NCBI GenBank assembly: GCA_026387965.1
Contig: JAPLKR010000102.1
Coordinates: 1 to 14,634, forward strand
Length of the DNA stretch: 14,634 nucleotides
DNA from: Fusobacteriota bacterium
Lineage (GTDB): Bacteria > Fusobacteriota > Fusobacteriia > JAPLKR01
Direction of reading: 5' to 3'
Part shown: in pieces, positions 8,038-14,634 of the stretch
Layout: each line of letters starts with the position of its first letter
Position numbering within the stretch: the stretch's first letter is position 1
Translations under genes and position numbers: made by a program
The notes under the pieces: generated by a model
What the model was told of the DNA's origin: nothing
Databases searched by the model: none
The model's input: the letters and a program-made list of their open reading frames with translations, nothing else

Positions 8038-9315
8038 ATGATGATTATTTTATTTATAATAATTCTTGTTATATTAATTGTTTTCTCAGGTTTTTTTTCT
8101 GCTTCAGAGACCTCGCTTACAAGTTTTAAGTATACTGATTATATTGAAGAGAGTAGACACAGAAAAGATAAGAAGATTATTTATTTAGGGGAGTGGTTTA
8201 AAAACCCTAGTAAGTTTTTAACGGGAACATTGGTTGGAAATAACATCATTAATACATTAGCCACAGCTTTTTTCACTGTTTTTATTACGATAGTAAATGA
8301 AAAAAAACATTTGAGTGGATTCGAAAATATTTTTATTACTACGGTAGTAATGTCATTTTTGATACTTCTTTTCTCTGAGATTACGCCAAAAGTTTTGGCA
8401 AAAAAGCACTCTAAAAAAGTAGTCTTTAAAATTATTGTTCCAACGTATTGGTGCATTGTAATATTGACACCTCTGATATGGGTATTTGTCGAAGCAACTA
8501 AAATTTTACTTTTTGTTTTTGGGGTAAGACTTGACCAAAAAGAAGTTTTAGTTACTGAGAAAGAAATTCGTAGCATGGTTTCAATTGGTGAGGAAGAGGG
8601 CATCATTGAAAAAGTTGAAAAAGAGATGATCAACTCAATTTTTGAATTTGGAGACACTACGGTTAAAGAGGTTTTAATTTCGAGAAGTCAAGTATTTGCC
8701 CTAGATATTGAAGAAAAAATTGAGAGCAGTATTAATAATCTTAACCGCAATGGTTATTCACGAGTGCCAGTTTATGGTGATAATCTTGATAATATTTTAG
8801 GTATTTTACATGTGAAAGATTTGTGGAAAATAGCAAATTGTGGAGAGGATGACCTACCAACAAAAGAACTGATATCCATTTTACATAATCCCTATTTTAT
8901 TCCTGAAAATATGAACTTAATGGTTTTATTAAATGAGTTTAAAAAAAGAAGACTTCATTTTGCTGTAGTAATAGATGAATATGGTACAACTATTGGCATT
9001 GTAACGTTAGAAGATTTGATTGAAGAAATCATTGGTGAAATAGAAGATGAACACGATTCAACGATTGAGAAGATTAAGCAAATAAGTAATGTTAAATTTA
9101 TCATTGATCCACTTGTTGAAATAGATGTATTAAATAAGGCAGTAGGCCTTAATATTCCAGAAAGTACTGAATATACGACACTTGCAGGTTATTTGCTCTC
9201 TAAAATTCAAAAAATCCCAGATAAAAATGAAGAGTTTGTTATCGATAAATTACGTATCAAAATTCTTTCACTTAGAAGTCATCGAATTTTCAAAGTACGT
9301 TTAATTAAAACGTAA
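8038..9315 (+). CDS. CNNM/CorC-HlyC family membrane protein with CBS domains
   Basis: A 425-residue inner-membrane protein with three parts. A CNNM (DUF21) transmembrane domain (about 1-165) has helices near 3-22, 66-86, 98-118 and 133-162, and the SETSLTS and SEITPK motifs. A CBS pair follows (about 208-262 and 282-333, the latter containing AVVIDEYGTTIGIVTLEDLIEEIIGEI). A C-terminal CorC_HlyC domain (about 350-425) resembles a FAD-binding-like fold. The family is linked to magnesium or other divalent-cation export or resistance; the old name hemolysin C is misleading. Two tandem ATG codons at 8038 and 8041 are possible starts. AGGAAG at 8028-8033 has 4-base spacing to the first and 7 to the second, so 8041 may be the one used. 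Architecture is clear; transport substrate is not. Confidence 0.92.
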   Translation: MMIILFIIILVILIVFSGFFSASETSLTSFKYTDYIEESRHRKDKKIIYLGEWFKNPSKFLTGTLVGNNIINTLATAFFTVFITIVNEKKHLSGFENIFITTVVMSFLILLFSEITPKVLAKKHSKKVVFKIIVPTYWCIVILTPLIWVFVEATKILLFVFGVRLDQKEVLVTEKEIRSMVSIGEEEGIIEKVEKEMINSIFEFGDTTVKEVLISRSQVFALDIEEKIESSINNLNRNGYSRVPVYGDNLDNILGILHVKDLWKIANCGEDDLPTKELISILHNPYFIPENMNLMVLLNEFKKRRLHFAVVIDEYGTTIGIVTLEDLIEEIIGEIEDEHDSTIEKIKQISNVKFIIDPLVEIDVLNKAVGLNIPESTEYTTLAGYLLSKIQKIPDKNEEFVIDKLRIKILSLRSHRIFKVRLIKT

Positions 9316-9323
9316 GGAGAACT

Positions 9324-10274
9324 ATGAAAAAAATATGGATTTGTGCAGTTATAGCAGTAACGGTAATTTTTGTAGGATGTACTTCTACGACAACCACTCA
9401 AAATGGTAATTTAATACCGACAGCAAAGCAAGTAAGTCAAAAGCAAAAGGATGAAGTTTATGCTTTAGTTAAAGGAAATAACTATCTGAGAATTGGTGAA
9501 CTTAATGAAGCCATTAATCAATACCAGATAGCATATAATATTAACCCAACAAACATTGAAACGCTTAATCAAATTGGTGTATTATATGGAGAGAGTGGAA
9601 ATTTTTCAAAAAGTCAGGACTATTTAAATAAAGCCTATGTTCTTGATAAAACGAATGAAGAGACACTTTATAATTTAAGTTATTTATATTACATTCAAAA
9701 AAATTATAGTGTTGCAAACAGCTATATTATTCAAATTCAACCTCAAGATTATTCAAAACTTATTTTAAAACTTAAATTTGCATTGTCTATTAAAAACCAA
9801 AATTATGAAGTCTCATATGGGACATTTAATACCTTACTCAAATATAATGATGTGCTTTCACCAACTGAATATAATCAATATATTATAGTTTTGAAAAAAA
9901 TAGGAAAAAGCAGTGAGGTATATCCTTTTCTAGTAACACTCAATAAGACGTTTTCAAATAATGAAGCGATCACGTTGTATTTTGCTGATTATTTCATTTC
10001 AAATGGAGCCTATAGTAACGCGGGAGCATTACTTAAAGAGTATGGGTTAAAAAATGGGTATACAGACGCTATTCTTCTTAAACTTTCCATTGTAACGTAT
10101 GACCAGAAAAATTATATTCAAGCTCTTAATTATTTAAGTTTAGTAAGCAAATCTGGACAATATAATCAGGAAATTTTAGTTCAAAAAATTGCTATTTATA
10201 CTGCAATGGGGCAGACTCAAAAAGCTAAAGAATTAAAGCAAATATTAGGGGTGAGTTATGAATCCACGAATTAG
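9324..10274 (+). CDS. TPR-repeat lipoprotein
   Basis: A predicted exported lipoprotein of 316 residues. The N terminus is MKK followed by a hydrophobic stretch ending in IFVGC with Cys19 as the lipidation site, then a Thr-rich linker. The -3 position is Phe rather than the usual Leu. At least two or three TPR-like repeats follow: about 44-77 (GNNYLRIGELNEAINQYQIA), 78-111 (IGVLYGESGNFSKSQDYLNKA) and 112-138 (NLSYLYYIQKNYSVANSYI). The rest (about 140-310) is also rich in alternating helices and probably more degenerate repeats, ending in one near 285-310. TPR lipoproteins act as scaffolds, often for outer-membrane assembly or envelope complexes, but no specific partner is shown. AAGGAG precedes the ATG. 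The gene overlaps the next by 17 bases. Confidence 0.84.
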   Translation: MKKIWICAVIAVTVIFVGCTSTTTTQNGNLIPTAKQVSQKQKDEVYALVKGNNYLRIGELNEAINQYQIAYNINPTNIETLNQIGVLYGESGNFSKSQDYLNKAYVLDKTNEETLYNLSYLYYIQKNYSVANSYIIQIQPQDYSKLILKLKFALSIKNQNYEVSYGTFNTLLKYNDVLSPTEYNQYIIVLKKIGKSSEVYPFLVTLNKTFSNNEAITLYFADYFISNGAYSNAGALLKEYGLKNGYTDAILLKLSIVTYDQKNYIQALNYLSLVSKSGQYNQEILVQKIAIYTAMGQTQKAKELKQILGVSYESTN

Positions 10275-10695
10275 AGTAGCGGGTGTTCTTTTAGATGATG
10301 AACAAAAGGTATTATTCATTGAGCATCAAAAAAACGGAGAGGCTTATTGGTTACTGCCTGGTGGTGGTGTAGATTATGGCGAAAATATTAATGAAGCCCT
10401 TATACGTGAATTTTCTGAAGAGACAGGGCTTGTAGTTCAAGTGAAAGAGTTTTTATTTGTGGTTGAATCGATAGCGCCAGATTCAAGCCGTCATATTGTA
10501 AATTTAATATTTTTAGTTGATAAAGTGGGGGGGAAGCTAACAATTGGGGTAGAAGATAGACTAAAGTCATTAAAATATTTACAAAAAACACACTTATGTG
10601 ATATGATAATTTATCCGAATATTAAAAAAGAGTTAATAAAATATCTTACAACAGGGAAGATAACTCAAAATTATTTAGGTAGTCGTTGGGACTAG
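10258..10695 (+). CDS. Nudix hydrolase
   Basis: A 145-residue cytoplasmic hydrolase of nucleoside diphosphates linked to another moiety. A complete Nudix box spans 36-58: Gly36, Glu42, then Arg50-Glu51-Phe52, Glu54-Glu55, Gly57-Leu58, which match all key positions of GX5EX7REUXEEXGU. The preceding WLLPGGG is the common strand-loop. Substrate specificity cannot be read; Nudix enzymes may act on oxidised dNTPs, ADP-ribose, NADH, capped RNA or dinucleoside polyphosphates. The ATG at 10258 lies within the upstream lipoprotein gene (17-bp overlap, different frame), with AGGGGTG just before it, implying translational coupling. A run of seven G (10527-10533) lies inside the gene. Confidence 0.9.
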   Translation: MNPRIRVAGVLLDDEQKVLFIEHQKNGEAYWLLPGGGVDYGENINEALIREFSEETGLVVQVKEFLFVVESIAPDSSRHIVNLIFLVDKVGGKLTIGVEDRLKSLKYLQKTHLCDMIIYPNIKKELIKYLTTGKITQNYLGSRWD

Positions 10696-10707
10696 AAAGG
10701 TTAGCTG

Positions 10708-11223
10708 ATGAAAAAATATATTAAATTATTAAGAGATATTCCAGATTTTCCAAAGCCAGGAATTCTTTTTAAAGACATTACACCCGTAATTGGAGATTTT
10801 GAAGCGTTTCAAGAGCTTGTCGAAGATTTTTATTTGGAATACAAAGATAAAAAGATTGATTATGTTGTAGGGCTTGAATCGAGAGGCTTTATCATTGGAG
10901 CGGCACTTTCTATGAGACTAGGTGTAGGATTTGTTCCGATAAGAAAACAAAAAAAGCTCCCAGGAAATACGTATCGCTATGAGTTTGATTTGGAATATGG
11001 AAGCGATGTGTTTGAAATTCATACAGATGCAATAAAAGAAAATAGTGATGTACTGGTAATTGATGATTTGCTTGCTACTGGGGGAAGTTTGATTGCGGCT
11101 AAATCTTTACTTTCACATTTTAATGCAAATATCATTGCTATGGCCGTATTTATTGAGCTTGATTTTTTAAAAGGCAGAGAAAAACTTGGAGATACCCCGC
11201 TTTTTTCTCTTTATCATTGCTAA
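10708..11223 (+). CDS. apt: Adenine phosphoribosyltransferase
   Basis: It joins adenine and PRPP to AMP and pyrophosphate (purine salvage). The 171-residue length is exactly that of the family. The start KLLRDIPDFPKPGILFKDITPV (about 6-27) is a diagnostic N-terminal segment; GLESRGFI (55-62) is the Gly-Glu-Ser-Arg-Gly loop; RKQKKLPG (79-86) is the flexible-loop region; and the PRPP-binding motif is VLVIDDLLATGG (115-126), with Asp119-Asp120. All expected residues appear intact. AAAGG at 10696-10700 serves the ATG. It stands directly upstream of the RelA/SpoT gene, an order seen in many bacteria such as Bacillus. Confidence 0.96.
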   Translation: MKKYIKLLRDIPDFPKPGILFKDITPVIGDFEAFQELVEDFYLEYKDKKIDYVVGLESRGFIIGAALSMRLGVGFVPIRKQKKLPGNTYRYEFDLEYGSDVFEIHTDAIKENSDVLVIDDLLATGGSLIAAKSLLSHFNANIIAMAVFIELDFLKGREKLGDTPLFSLYHC

Positions 11224-11242
11224 TAGATAAAAAGGGGAAATA

Positions 11243-13429
11243 ATGACTCAGCTTTATGATGAATTTATGCAAACTATAAAAAATAATAAATACTTAGATA
11301 TGAATCGAATTGTTTTAGCATTTGATTTCGCCTATGAAGCGCATCTGACACAATATAGAAAATCTGGGGCGCAGTATATTACGCATCCTATTGAAGTGGC
11401 TAAAATTCTAGCGACGCTGAATATGGATACGGACACAATAATTACTGGTCTTATACATGATGTGGTAGAGGATACCATGATTACCATTGCGGATATTAAG
11501 TACAATTTTGGTGATGAAGTGGCTCGTCTGGTTGAGGGTGTAACAAAACTTGATAAACTCCCATTTGGTCAAGATAAAGCGTCTGAAAATATTAAAAAAA
11601 TGATCATTGCAATGGCCAAAGATATTCGTGTGGTTATTATTAAGCTTGCAGATAGACTTCATAATATGAGGACATTAAAACATATGCCGGATGATAAAAA
11701 AATGCGGATATCTCAAGAAACCCTTAAAATATATGCACCACTTGCGCATCGACTCGGTATGTCAAAAATCAAATCCGAACTTGAGGATTTAGCTTTTTAT
11801 AATACGCAACCAGATATATATAAAGAAATTGCAAAGCTTGTAAATCAAAAAAAATCTGTACGTGAGGAAAATACTCAAGAGACAATTCACAGTTTAAATG
11901 AAGAATTTGTTAAATATGGATTAAAAGCGAGCATTATTGGTCGTGCAAAACATTTGTACAGTATATATCAAAAAATGTTTGTAAAAAACAAAAATTTTGA
12001 TGAAATATATGATTTGCTTGCACTTAGAATAATTTGTAACACAGATGTTGAGTGTTATAATATTTTAGGTATCGTTCATAATCTCTGGAAACCAGTACCA
12101 GGTAGATTTAAAGATTATATTGCTATGCCTAAGTCAAATGGATATCAATCAATACATACTGCTGTGTTTACGCAAACTCAAGAGTTTATTGAGGTACAAA
12201 TACGAACTACGGAGATGGATATAATCGCTGAAGATGGTGTTGCTGCACATTGGACTTATAAAGAGCGAAAAGGGTCAGATGTAAAAAATGCTAATGACAT
12301 CTATTCATGGATGAAAAATATTCTTGAATGGCAACATGAAAGTGATACGACTGAAGAGTTTATCCAATCGGTTACCAATGATATTGTTTTTGAGGAAGTT
12401 TTTGTCTTTACCCCTAAAGGTGATGTGGTAAATTTAAAAACCGGATCAACACCACTAGACTTTGCATTTACTGTTCATACTGAAGTCGGGTATAAATGTA
12501 TTGGTGCTAAAATTAATGATAAGATTGTCCCTCTTAATACAAAATTAAAAAATGGGGACAAATTGGATATTATTACGAGTAAAACGGCACGTGGCCCTAG
12601 TCGTGATTGGTTAGATATTGTTGTAACAACAGGTGCTAAACAAAAGATTAAACGTTGGTTTAAATCCATTAACTTTGAAGAGTTGGTTGAAAAAGGTAAA
12701 GAAATTTTAGAAAAAGAGCTTAAAGTAAAAAATGTTCAGGAGTTTTTAGCTGGACATGATATGGAAAAATTTTTAAAAAGACACTCAATACAAACAAATG
12801 ATGAATTTTTATTTCGTATAGGCAGTCATAAATTGGATGTTCACTCTTTAGAAGGGCGTTTAATAGCCCATAGTGAGATGCTTCTGGAGCCCATAACACA
12901 AGAAAAAGTTGTTGAGAATATTAAAAATATTTCTATCACGAACTCAGATAAGAAAAAAGCCTTACCTAAAAGTAGTACTAATGTTATCATTGAGGGCACA
13001 CTTTCAAATACTGAAGTTCAATTTGCAAAGTGTTGCACACCACTACCTGGGGATGAAATTGAAGGTTATATTAGTAGACTTAAGGGCATTGTGGTACATC
13101 GTACAAGTTGCCAAAATTTTTTAGACCTTAAATTAAAAAGTCCAGATAAGGTTGTTACAGCATGTTGGAATCTTGATTTTAAAACACAAAAGTTTAATTT
13201 CAGAATTCATATCAAAGCTCTGAACAAACCTTTAGTTATTCAAAAAATTGTTTCAATAATTTCAGAATATAAATTGAATATTACTGATATTCATGTTAAT
13301 TCTACTATGGAGAATGGTAAACTTATAAGCGATATTTTTATGGTTATTGATATTGAAAATAAAGCTCAAGGTGAAAATATTGTTAATAAAATCTCTGCCC
13401 TTGAAGAGATTTTAAGCGTAAAACGCTAA
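11243..13429 (+). CDS. rel: Bifunctional (p)ppGpp synthetase/hydrolase, RelA/SpoT homologue (Rel)
   Basis: A long ribosome-associated stringent-response enzyme of 728 residues, the usual size. Domains in order: an HD hydrolase domain with His48, His72-Asp73 (HDVVEDT) and Asp137 in LADRLHNMRTL; a synthetase domain with GRAKHLYSIYQKM (233-245), RFKD (288-291), GYQSIHT (300-306) and EVQIRT (317-322); a TGS domain (about 384-446, VFVFTPKGDVVNL); a helical region; a zinc-finger-like segment with Cys597-Cys598, His619 and Cys623; and an ACT domain (about 650-728). RFKD is the RxKD variant found in bifunctional Rel/SpoT enzymes (RelA has ExDD), and the HD motif is intact, so both synthesis and hydrolysis are predicted. 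AGGGG at 11232-11236 serves the start. It sits between apt and deoD, two purine-salvage genes. Confidence 0.96.
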   Translation: MTQLYDEFMQTIKNNKYLDMNRIVLAFDFAYEAHLTQYRKSGAQYITHPIEVAKILATLNMDTDTIITGLIHDVVEDTMITIADIKYNFGDEVARLVEGVTKLDKLPFGQDKASENIKKMIIAMAKDIRVVIIKLADRLHNMRTLKHMPDDKKMRISQETLKIYAPLAHRLGMSKIKSELEDLAFYNTQPDIYKEIAKLVNQKKSVREENTQETIHSLNEEFVKYGLKASIIGRAKHLYSIYQKMFVKNKNFDEIYDLLALRIICNTDVECYNILGIVHNLWKPVPGRFKDYIAMPKSNGYQSIHTAVFTQTQEFIEVQIRTTEMDIIAEDGVAAHWTYKERKGSDVKNANDIYSWMKNILEWQHESDTTEEFIQSVTNDIVFEEVFVFTPKGDVVNLKTGSTPLDFAFTVHTEVGYKCIGAKINDKIVPLNTKLKNGDKLDIITSKTARGPSRDWLDIVVTTGAKQKIKRWFKSINFEELVEKGKEILEKELKVKNVQEFLAGHDMEKFLKRHSIQTNDEFLFRIGSHKLDVHSLEGRLIAHSEMLLEPITQEKVVENIKNISITNSDKKKALPKSSTNVIIEGTLSNTEVQFAKCCTPLPGDEIEGYISRLKGIVVHRTSCQNFLDLKLKSPDKVVTACWNLDFKTQKFNFRIHIKALNKPLVIQKIVSIISEYKLNITDIHVNSTMENGKLISDIFMVIDIENKAQGENIVNKISALEEILSVKR

Positions 13430-13451
13430 TAAAATTTTAGGAGGAAGTAAA

Positions 13452-14165
13452 ATGATACCTACACCACATATTTCAGTTACTGACAAATCAAAATTTGCTA
13501 AAACGGTATTAATGCCAGGAGATCCACTTCGTGCAAAATATATTGCAGAAAATTTCTTGGAAAATGCAGAACTTATCAGCTCAGTTCGTGGTATGAATGC
13601 TTATACAGGAACTTATAAAGGAAGAAGAATCACAGTTATGGGTTCTGGAATGGGTATGCCTAGTATTGGGATTTATTCATTTGAACTCTTTCAATTTTAT
13701 GGCGTAGAAAACATTGTAAGAATTGGTTCAGCAGGTTCATATTCTACAGATTTAAATGTGTTTGATGTTGTACTTGTAAGTGAGGCTTTTAGTGAATCAA
13801 GTTATGCTAAAGTACAATGGGGATGCACGGACAATGTGTTGCTTCCGAGTAAAGAATTACATAAAAAACTAAGAGAAAATGCATGTAAACTTGGAATTCC
13901 GGCAAAAGAAATTAGAGTTAACTCTTCAGACGTTTTTTATCGCAATAATTTTGACATATATAAAGAACTTAGAGATGTTCATGGATGTATGGCAGTTGAG
14001 ATGGAAGCTTTCTCTCTTTTCTCAAATGCTATGGTTACTGGGAAAAAAGCAGCATGTTTACTTACAATCTCTGATAACCTCGAAACAATGGAAGTAACGA
14101 CAAGTGAACAACGTCAAAATTCATTTAATGAGATGATAAAAATTGCATTAGAATTAGCAGAATAA
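13452..14165 (+). CDS. deoD: Purine nucleoside phosphorylase, DeoD type
   Basis: It cleaves purine (deoxy)nucleosides with phosphate to give base and (deoxy)ribose-1-phosphate. The 237-residue protein is the hexameric DeoD class: His6 near the N terminus, MPGDPLRAKYIAENFL (21-36), SVRGMNAYTGTYKG (44-57) with Arg46, GSGMGMPSIGIYSFELF (64-80), RIGSAGSY (90-97), VEMEAFSLF (182-190) and ISDNL with the catalytic Asp208. All expected phosphate, sugar and base residues are present. TAGGAGGAAG gives a strong ribosome binding site before the ATG, 22 bases after the rel stop. A stem-loop follows the stop by 7 bases. Together with apt and ndk it supplies the purine salvage chain. Confidence 0.97.
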   Translation: MIPTPHISVTDKSKFAKTVLMPGDPLRAKYIAENFLENAELISSVRGMNAYTGTYKGRRITVMGSGMGMPSIGIYSFELFQFYGVENIVRIGSAGSYSTDLNVFDVVLVSEAFSESSYAKVQWGCTDNVLLPSKELHKKLRENACKLGIPAKEIRVNSSDVFYRNNFDIYKELRDVHGCMAVEMEAFSLFSNAMVTGKKAACLLTISDNLETMEVTTSEQRQNSFNEMIKIALELAE

Positions 14166-14172
14166 ATTAACG

Positions 14173-14198
14173 ATGTGAGCCTATTTTTTGGCTCACAT
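14173..14198 (+). terminator. Stem-loop after deoD, likely operon end
   Basis: A perfect 9-bp stem, 14173-14181 (ATGTGAGCC) with 14190-14198 (GGCTCACAT), lies 7 bases after the deoD stop. The 8-base loop TATTTTTT carries the T run, while the sequence after the stem is only TTAATATTG, not a T tract. It is therefore a non-standard intrinsic terminator at best; its place at the end of a long gene run, with no gene for about 300 bases after it, supports a termination or 3'-protection role. Confidence 0.6.
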
Positions 14199-14261
14199 TA
14201 ATATTGTATAGAAAATATAAAACAAACCGGGATGTAATTACGTAACTAGATATGTAGAATA

Positions 14262-14323
14262 AGCAGTCAGAAAAACCAAAATAATAGCTTGAATATTTTG
14301 TCAAGTTTTGTTTCTAGACTGCT
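14262..14323. repeat. Imperfect 62-bp inverted repeat
   Basis: Left arm 14262-14273 (AGCAGTCAGAAA) and right arm 14311-14323 (TTTCTAGACTGCT) are complementary over 12 bases with a single bulged A at 14316. Pairing continues inward as C14277/G14310, AAAA 14278-14281 with TTTT 14306-14309, and, after a 6-base left bulge, CTTGA 14288-14292 with TCAAG 14301-14305 around an 8-base loop. No T tract follows, so it is not a standard terminator. Possible identities are a small structured RNA, a repeat element or a remnant of terminal repeats; none can be decided from one copy. Confidence 0.5.
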
Positions 14324-14350
14324 ATAGTAACAAAGCAAAGAACTGAAACT

Positions 14351-14364
14351 GCAATAATTATTGC
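14351..14364. repeat. Perfect 14-bp palindrome GCAATAATTATTGC
   Basis: The 14 bases are identical on both strands. The site lies about 45 bases upstream of a promoter-like sequence and 140 bases before the GyrI-like gene, so an operator role for a dimeric regulator is possible but unproven. Confidence 0.5.
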
Positions 14365-14394
14365 TTCTGCATTTAACAATGCTATTCAAGCATA

Positions 14395-14422
14395 TTGTAC
14401 AATTCAATCAATGTGATACAAT
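14395..14422 (+). promoter_or_regulatory. Possible promoter of the GyrI-like gene
   Basis: TTGTAC (14395-14400) and TACAAT (14417-14422) are 16 bases apart. The second matches the sigma-70 -10 consensus at 5 of 6 positions; the first matches -35 only in its TTG. The outer bases TTGTA and TACAA also form a dyad, so a regulator could bind over the promoter. The match is weak in such AT-rich DNA. Confidence 0.3.
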
Positions 14423-14506
14423 TAACAAACAAACAATAATGCTGGCATAGTCTTTCATATACAAGCGATACCAACTGTTATTCCAAAAACAAATGAAGGA
14501 ATAAAT

Positions 14507-14634
14507 ATGAAACAAAATATCATTACAAAAGAAGATATTCAAGTCATAGGCATACAGATGAAAACATCAAATGAAAAAGCAATGGAAGACATTCCTAAGT
14601 TATGGAATAAGTTCTTCACAGAAAATATTCAAGA
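14507..14634 (+). CDS. GyrI-like/effector-binding-domain protein (3' end missing)
   Basis: The first 42 codons of a gene that leaves the window. It starts at an ATG with GAAGGA at 14495-14500, 6 bases upstream. The visible protein (MKQNIITKEDIQVIGI, then TSNEKAMEDIPKLWNKFFTENIQ) resembles the start of stand-alone GyrI-like/AraC-effector-binding proteins (YdeE/Cass2-like), where a beta strand with VIGI is followed by a helix containing a PxLWxxFF motif. These bind small, often cationic or drug-like, molecules; there is no DNA-binding domain before the start. In frame, the sequence is open back to a TAA at 14423 but offers no other ATG, so 14507 is the best start. It is separated from the operon by the stem-loop and dyad region and is probably transcribed alone. 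The identification rests on 42 residues only. Confidence 0.7.
   Translation, partial: MKQNIITKEDIQVIGIQMKTSNEKAMEDIPKLWNKFFTENIQ

Larger units (their letters stand above)
14199..14506. other. Intergenic region with several dyads, no convincing gene
   Basis: This 308-base stretch separates the long operon from the last gene and is AT-rich. All frames are interrupted by stops and I find no supported gene. It contains a bulged long-range inverted repeat (14262-14323), a 14-base perfect palindrome (14351-14364), a small ATGCT/AGCAT hairpin (14379-14393) and a promoter-like sequence with flanking TTGTA/TACAA dyad (14395-14422). Confidence 0.7.

Noticed and set aside
8181-8657. 158-codon minus-strand open frame
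   Set aside because: It lies fully antisense to the CNNM domain of the CorC-like gene, which has conserved motifs; low-complexity shadow translation.
11176-11210. AGAGAAAAA / TTTTTCTCT inverted repeat at the 3' end of apt
   Set aside because: The stem is A/T-dominated with a 17-base loop and lies in coding sequence; such matches are expected by chance here.
13415-13427. AGCGT-AAA-ACGCT hairpin at the rel stop codon
   Set aside because: Only 5 bp and no T tract follows; the deoD ribosome binding site is 10 bases on. Too weak to call a terminator.
14164-14490. Minus-strand hydrophobic translation across the intergenic region
   Set aside because: It looks membrane-like in places but has at least five stops, no start with a ribosome binding site, and no family I recognise.
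14315-14506. Possible decayed coding remnant in the frame of the GyrI-like gene
   Set aside because: The upstream in-frame translation has stops at 14313, about 14414 and 14423 and no known motif. The stop density is compatible with chance in AT-rich non-coding DNA.
1-14634. CRISPR array, IS element, tRNA, rRNA or riboswitch
   Set aside because: I saw no regularly spaced direct repeats, transposase motifs or RNA gene signatures on reading both strands; the riboswitch check was by eye only.

Overview
The window is AT-rich (about one third G+C by eye) and bacterial. Apart from the last ~470 bases it is one unbroken run of fourteen closely packed genes, all on the + strand. A diderm organism is suggested by an MlaE-type lipid-transport permease, an O-antigen-ligase/polymerase-like membrane protein and a lipoprotein. 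The lipoprotein's lipobox has Phe at -3, which is tolerated in spirochaetes, but nothing here fixes the taxon. An uncertain guess is a low-GC spirochaete-like or other early-branching diderm lineage rather than a classical proteobacterium.

Layout: (1) 1-1931, the 3' two thirds of uvrA (nucleotide excision repair), cut by the window edge. (2) 1942-6205, mlaE (phospholipid-transport permease), tdk (thymidine kinase), murJ/mviN (lipid-linked oligosaccharide flippase) and a Wzy_C/O-antigen-ligase family protein. (3) 6220-9315, a zinc-type ROK fructokinase-like kinase, ndk (nucleoside diphosphate kinase), a two-CBS-domain protein and a CNNM/CorC-HlyC membrane protein. (4) 9324-13429, a TPR lipoprotein overlapping a Nudix hydrolase, then apt (adenine phosphoribosyltransferase) and a full-length bifunctional RelA/SpoT homologue. 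(5) 13452-14165, deoD (purine nucleoside phosphorylase), followed by a 9-bp stem-loop that probably ends the unit. (6) 14199-14506, about 300 bases without a convincing gene but with several dyad-symmetric elements. (7) 14507-14634, the first 42 codons of a GyrI-like/effector-binding-domain protein that runs off the right edge.

Intergenic gaps among the first fourteen genes run from a 17-bp overlap to 27 bp. Almost every gene has its own purine-rich ribosome binding site, and I see no convincing terminator before 14173. The set is therefore best read as one long operon, or a few overlapping transcripts. Two themes recur. One is nucleotide salvage and signalling: tdk, ndk, nudix, apt, rel and deoD. 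The other is envelope construction and transport: mlaE, murJ, the ligase, the CorC-like protein and the lipoprotein. Most genes are ordinary members of well-known families and none is visibly broken. I did not find a clearly novel defence, mobile or regulatory system. The least explained parts are the isolated mlaE, the G7 tracts at the mlaE ribosome binding site and inside the Nudix gene, and the dyad-rich spacer before the GyrI-like gene.
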